From the NCBI GenBank assembly GCA_022710255.1, contig JAKLHG010000287.1:1-5635 (forward strand): 5,635 bases of DNA, read 5' to 3'. The position numbers and the translations under genes were made by a program. The DNA is from Candidatus Hydrogenedentota bacterium (GTDB taxonomy: Bacteria > Hydrogenedentota > Hydrogenedentia > Hydrogenedentales > CAITNO01). This document shows positions 5,268 to 5,635 of the stretch, one piece after another; position 1 is the first letter of the stretch; every line of letters begins with the position of its first letter. The notes beneath the pieces were generated by a model. That model was not told the origin of the DNA and ran no database searches. It worked only from the letters and a program-made list of their open reading frames with translations.

Positions 5268-5635
5268 ATGGAGCCTTATACCGCATTACGGGAGGGTTTG
5301 GTAATTCCAGCCAGCCCCCTGGCGTTGAACAGGGAACGCCGTCTTGATGAACGCCGTCAACGTGCCTTGTGGCGCTATTACGCAGGTGCCGGAGCGGGTG
5401 GGATTGCCGTCGGTGTGCATACCACTCAATTCGCCATTCGGGAACAGGGGCTTTATGGGCCTTTATTGACACTGGCCAGTGAAGAGTTCGCGCGGCTGGA
5501 TTGCGGGCGGTTGACACCGCTAGTTCGTGTTGCGGGAATCTGCGGAGGGACCACGCAGGCCTTTAATGAGGCTGTCCTCGCCCGCGAAAATGGTTTTCAT
5601 GTCGGACTGTTGTCCCTGTCAGCCTTCCGAGACGC
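5268..5635 (+). CDS. DapA-superfamily aldolase/lyase-like protein, N-terminal part (3' end outside window)
   Basis: The frame is open from ATG 5268 to the window edge, giving 122 residues of what is normally a 300-residue or longer (beta/alpha)8 barrel. The order of elements fits the dihydrodipicolinate synthase/N-acetylneuraminate lyase family: a first strand VIPASPLALN (12-21), an arginine-rich helix LDERRQRALWRYYAGAG, a second strand GGIAVGVHTTQF (44-55) in place of the usual GxxxxGTTGE, and VRVAGICGGTTQAFNEAVLARENG (87-109) for the 'IAGvg...T.eai..ak.A...G' strand and helix. The Schiff-base lysine and the tyrosine would lie further right and cannot be checked. HTTQ instead of GTTGE argues against a lysine-pathway DapA and for a catabolic 2-keto-sugar-acid lyase or dehydratase. 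The partner SDR just upstream supports a shared catabolic route, by inference. Confidence 0.8.
   Translation, partial: MEPYTALREGLVIPASPLALNRERRLDERRQRALWRYYAGAGAGGIAVGVHTTQFAIREQGLYGPLLTLASEEFARLDCGRLTPLVRVAGICGGTTQAFNEAVLARENGFHVGLLSLSAFRD

Overview
The window looks like a chromosomal segment of a free-living Gram-negative bacterium of moderate GC. The gene content (a sulfatase, a PAP-like secreted metallophosphatase, an SDR/DapA-like pair) and an intergenic block of stem-loops resemble what is common in the Planctomycetota/Verrucomicrobiota/Lentisphaerota group and in Hydrogenedentota. That placement comes from memory of gene content and is uncertain; no rRNA or marker gene is present. Most complete genes have an AG-rich ribosome binding site 5-8 nt before the ATG.

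Layout. (1) Bases 1-374: C-terminal end of a sulfatase, entering from the left on +. (2) 375-652: no gene; it holds an imperfect tandem/inverted repeat element (439-593) bracketed by a 9-bp direct repeat, then a 14-bp dyad. (3) 653-1399 (+): a secreted protein or lipoprotein of unrecognised family. (4) 1400-2044: a gene-free gap between convergent genes, with a weak terminator-like hairpin, a 220-bp block of closely packed stem-loops (1691-1914), and a probable terminator for the minus-strand operon. (5) 2045-3844 (-): a two-gene operon, transcribed as an exported calcineurin-type metallophosphatase followed, 24 nt later, by a Dps-like (thioferritin-type) ferritin. (6) 3845-4221: a divergent, very AT-rich regulatory region with a good sigma70-like promoter for the operon and a weaker one facing right. 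(7) 4222-5635 (+): an NAD-dependent epimerase/dehydratase-like protein lacking the usual SDR lysine, followed 8 nt later by the start of a DapA-superfamily aldolase-like protein that runs off the right edge.

How the genes may work together. The SDR and DapA-like genes are almost certainly co-transcribed and probably act on one small-molecule pathway, perhaps sugar-acid or uronate breakdown, which would suit a sulfatase-bearing polysaccharide degrader. The phosphatase-ferritin pair could link phosphate release to iron storage, but this is inference from the operon alone. No CRISPR array, tRNA, rRNA, transposase or phage gene was seen. I found no clear new multi-gene system; the most unusual items are the two non-coding repeat structures.
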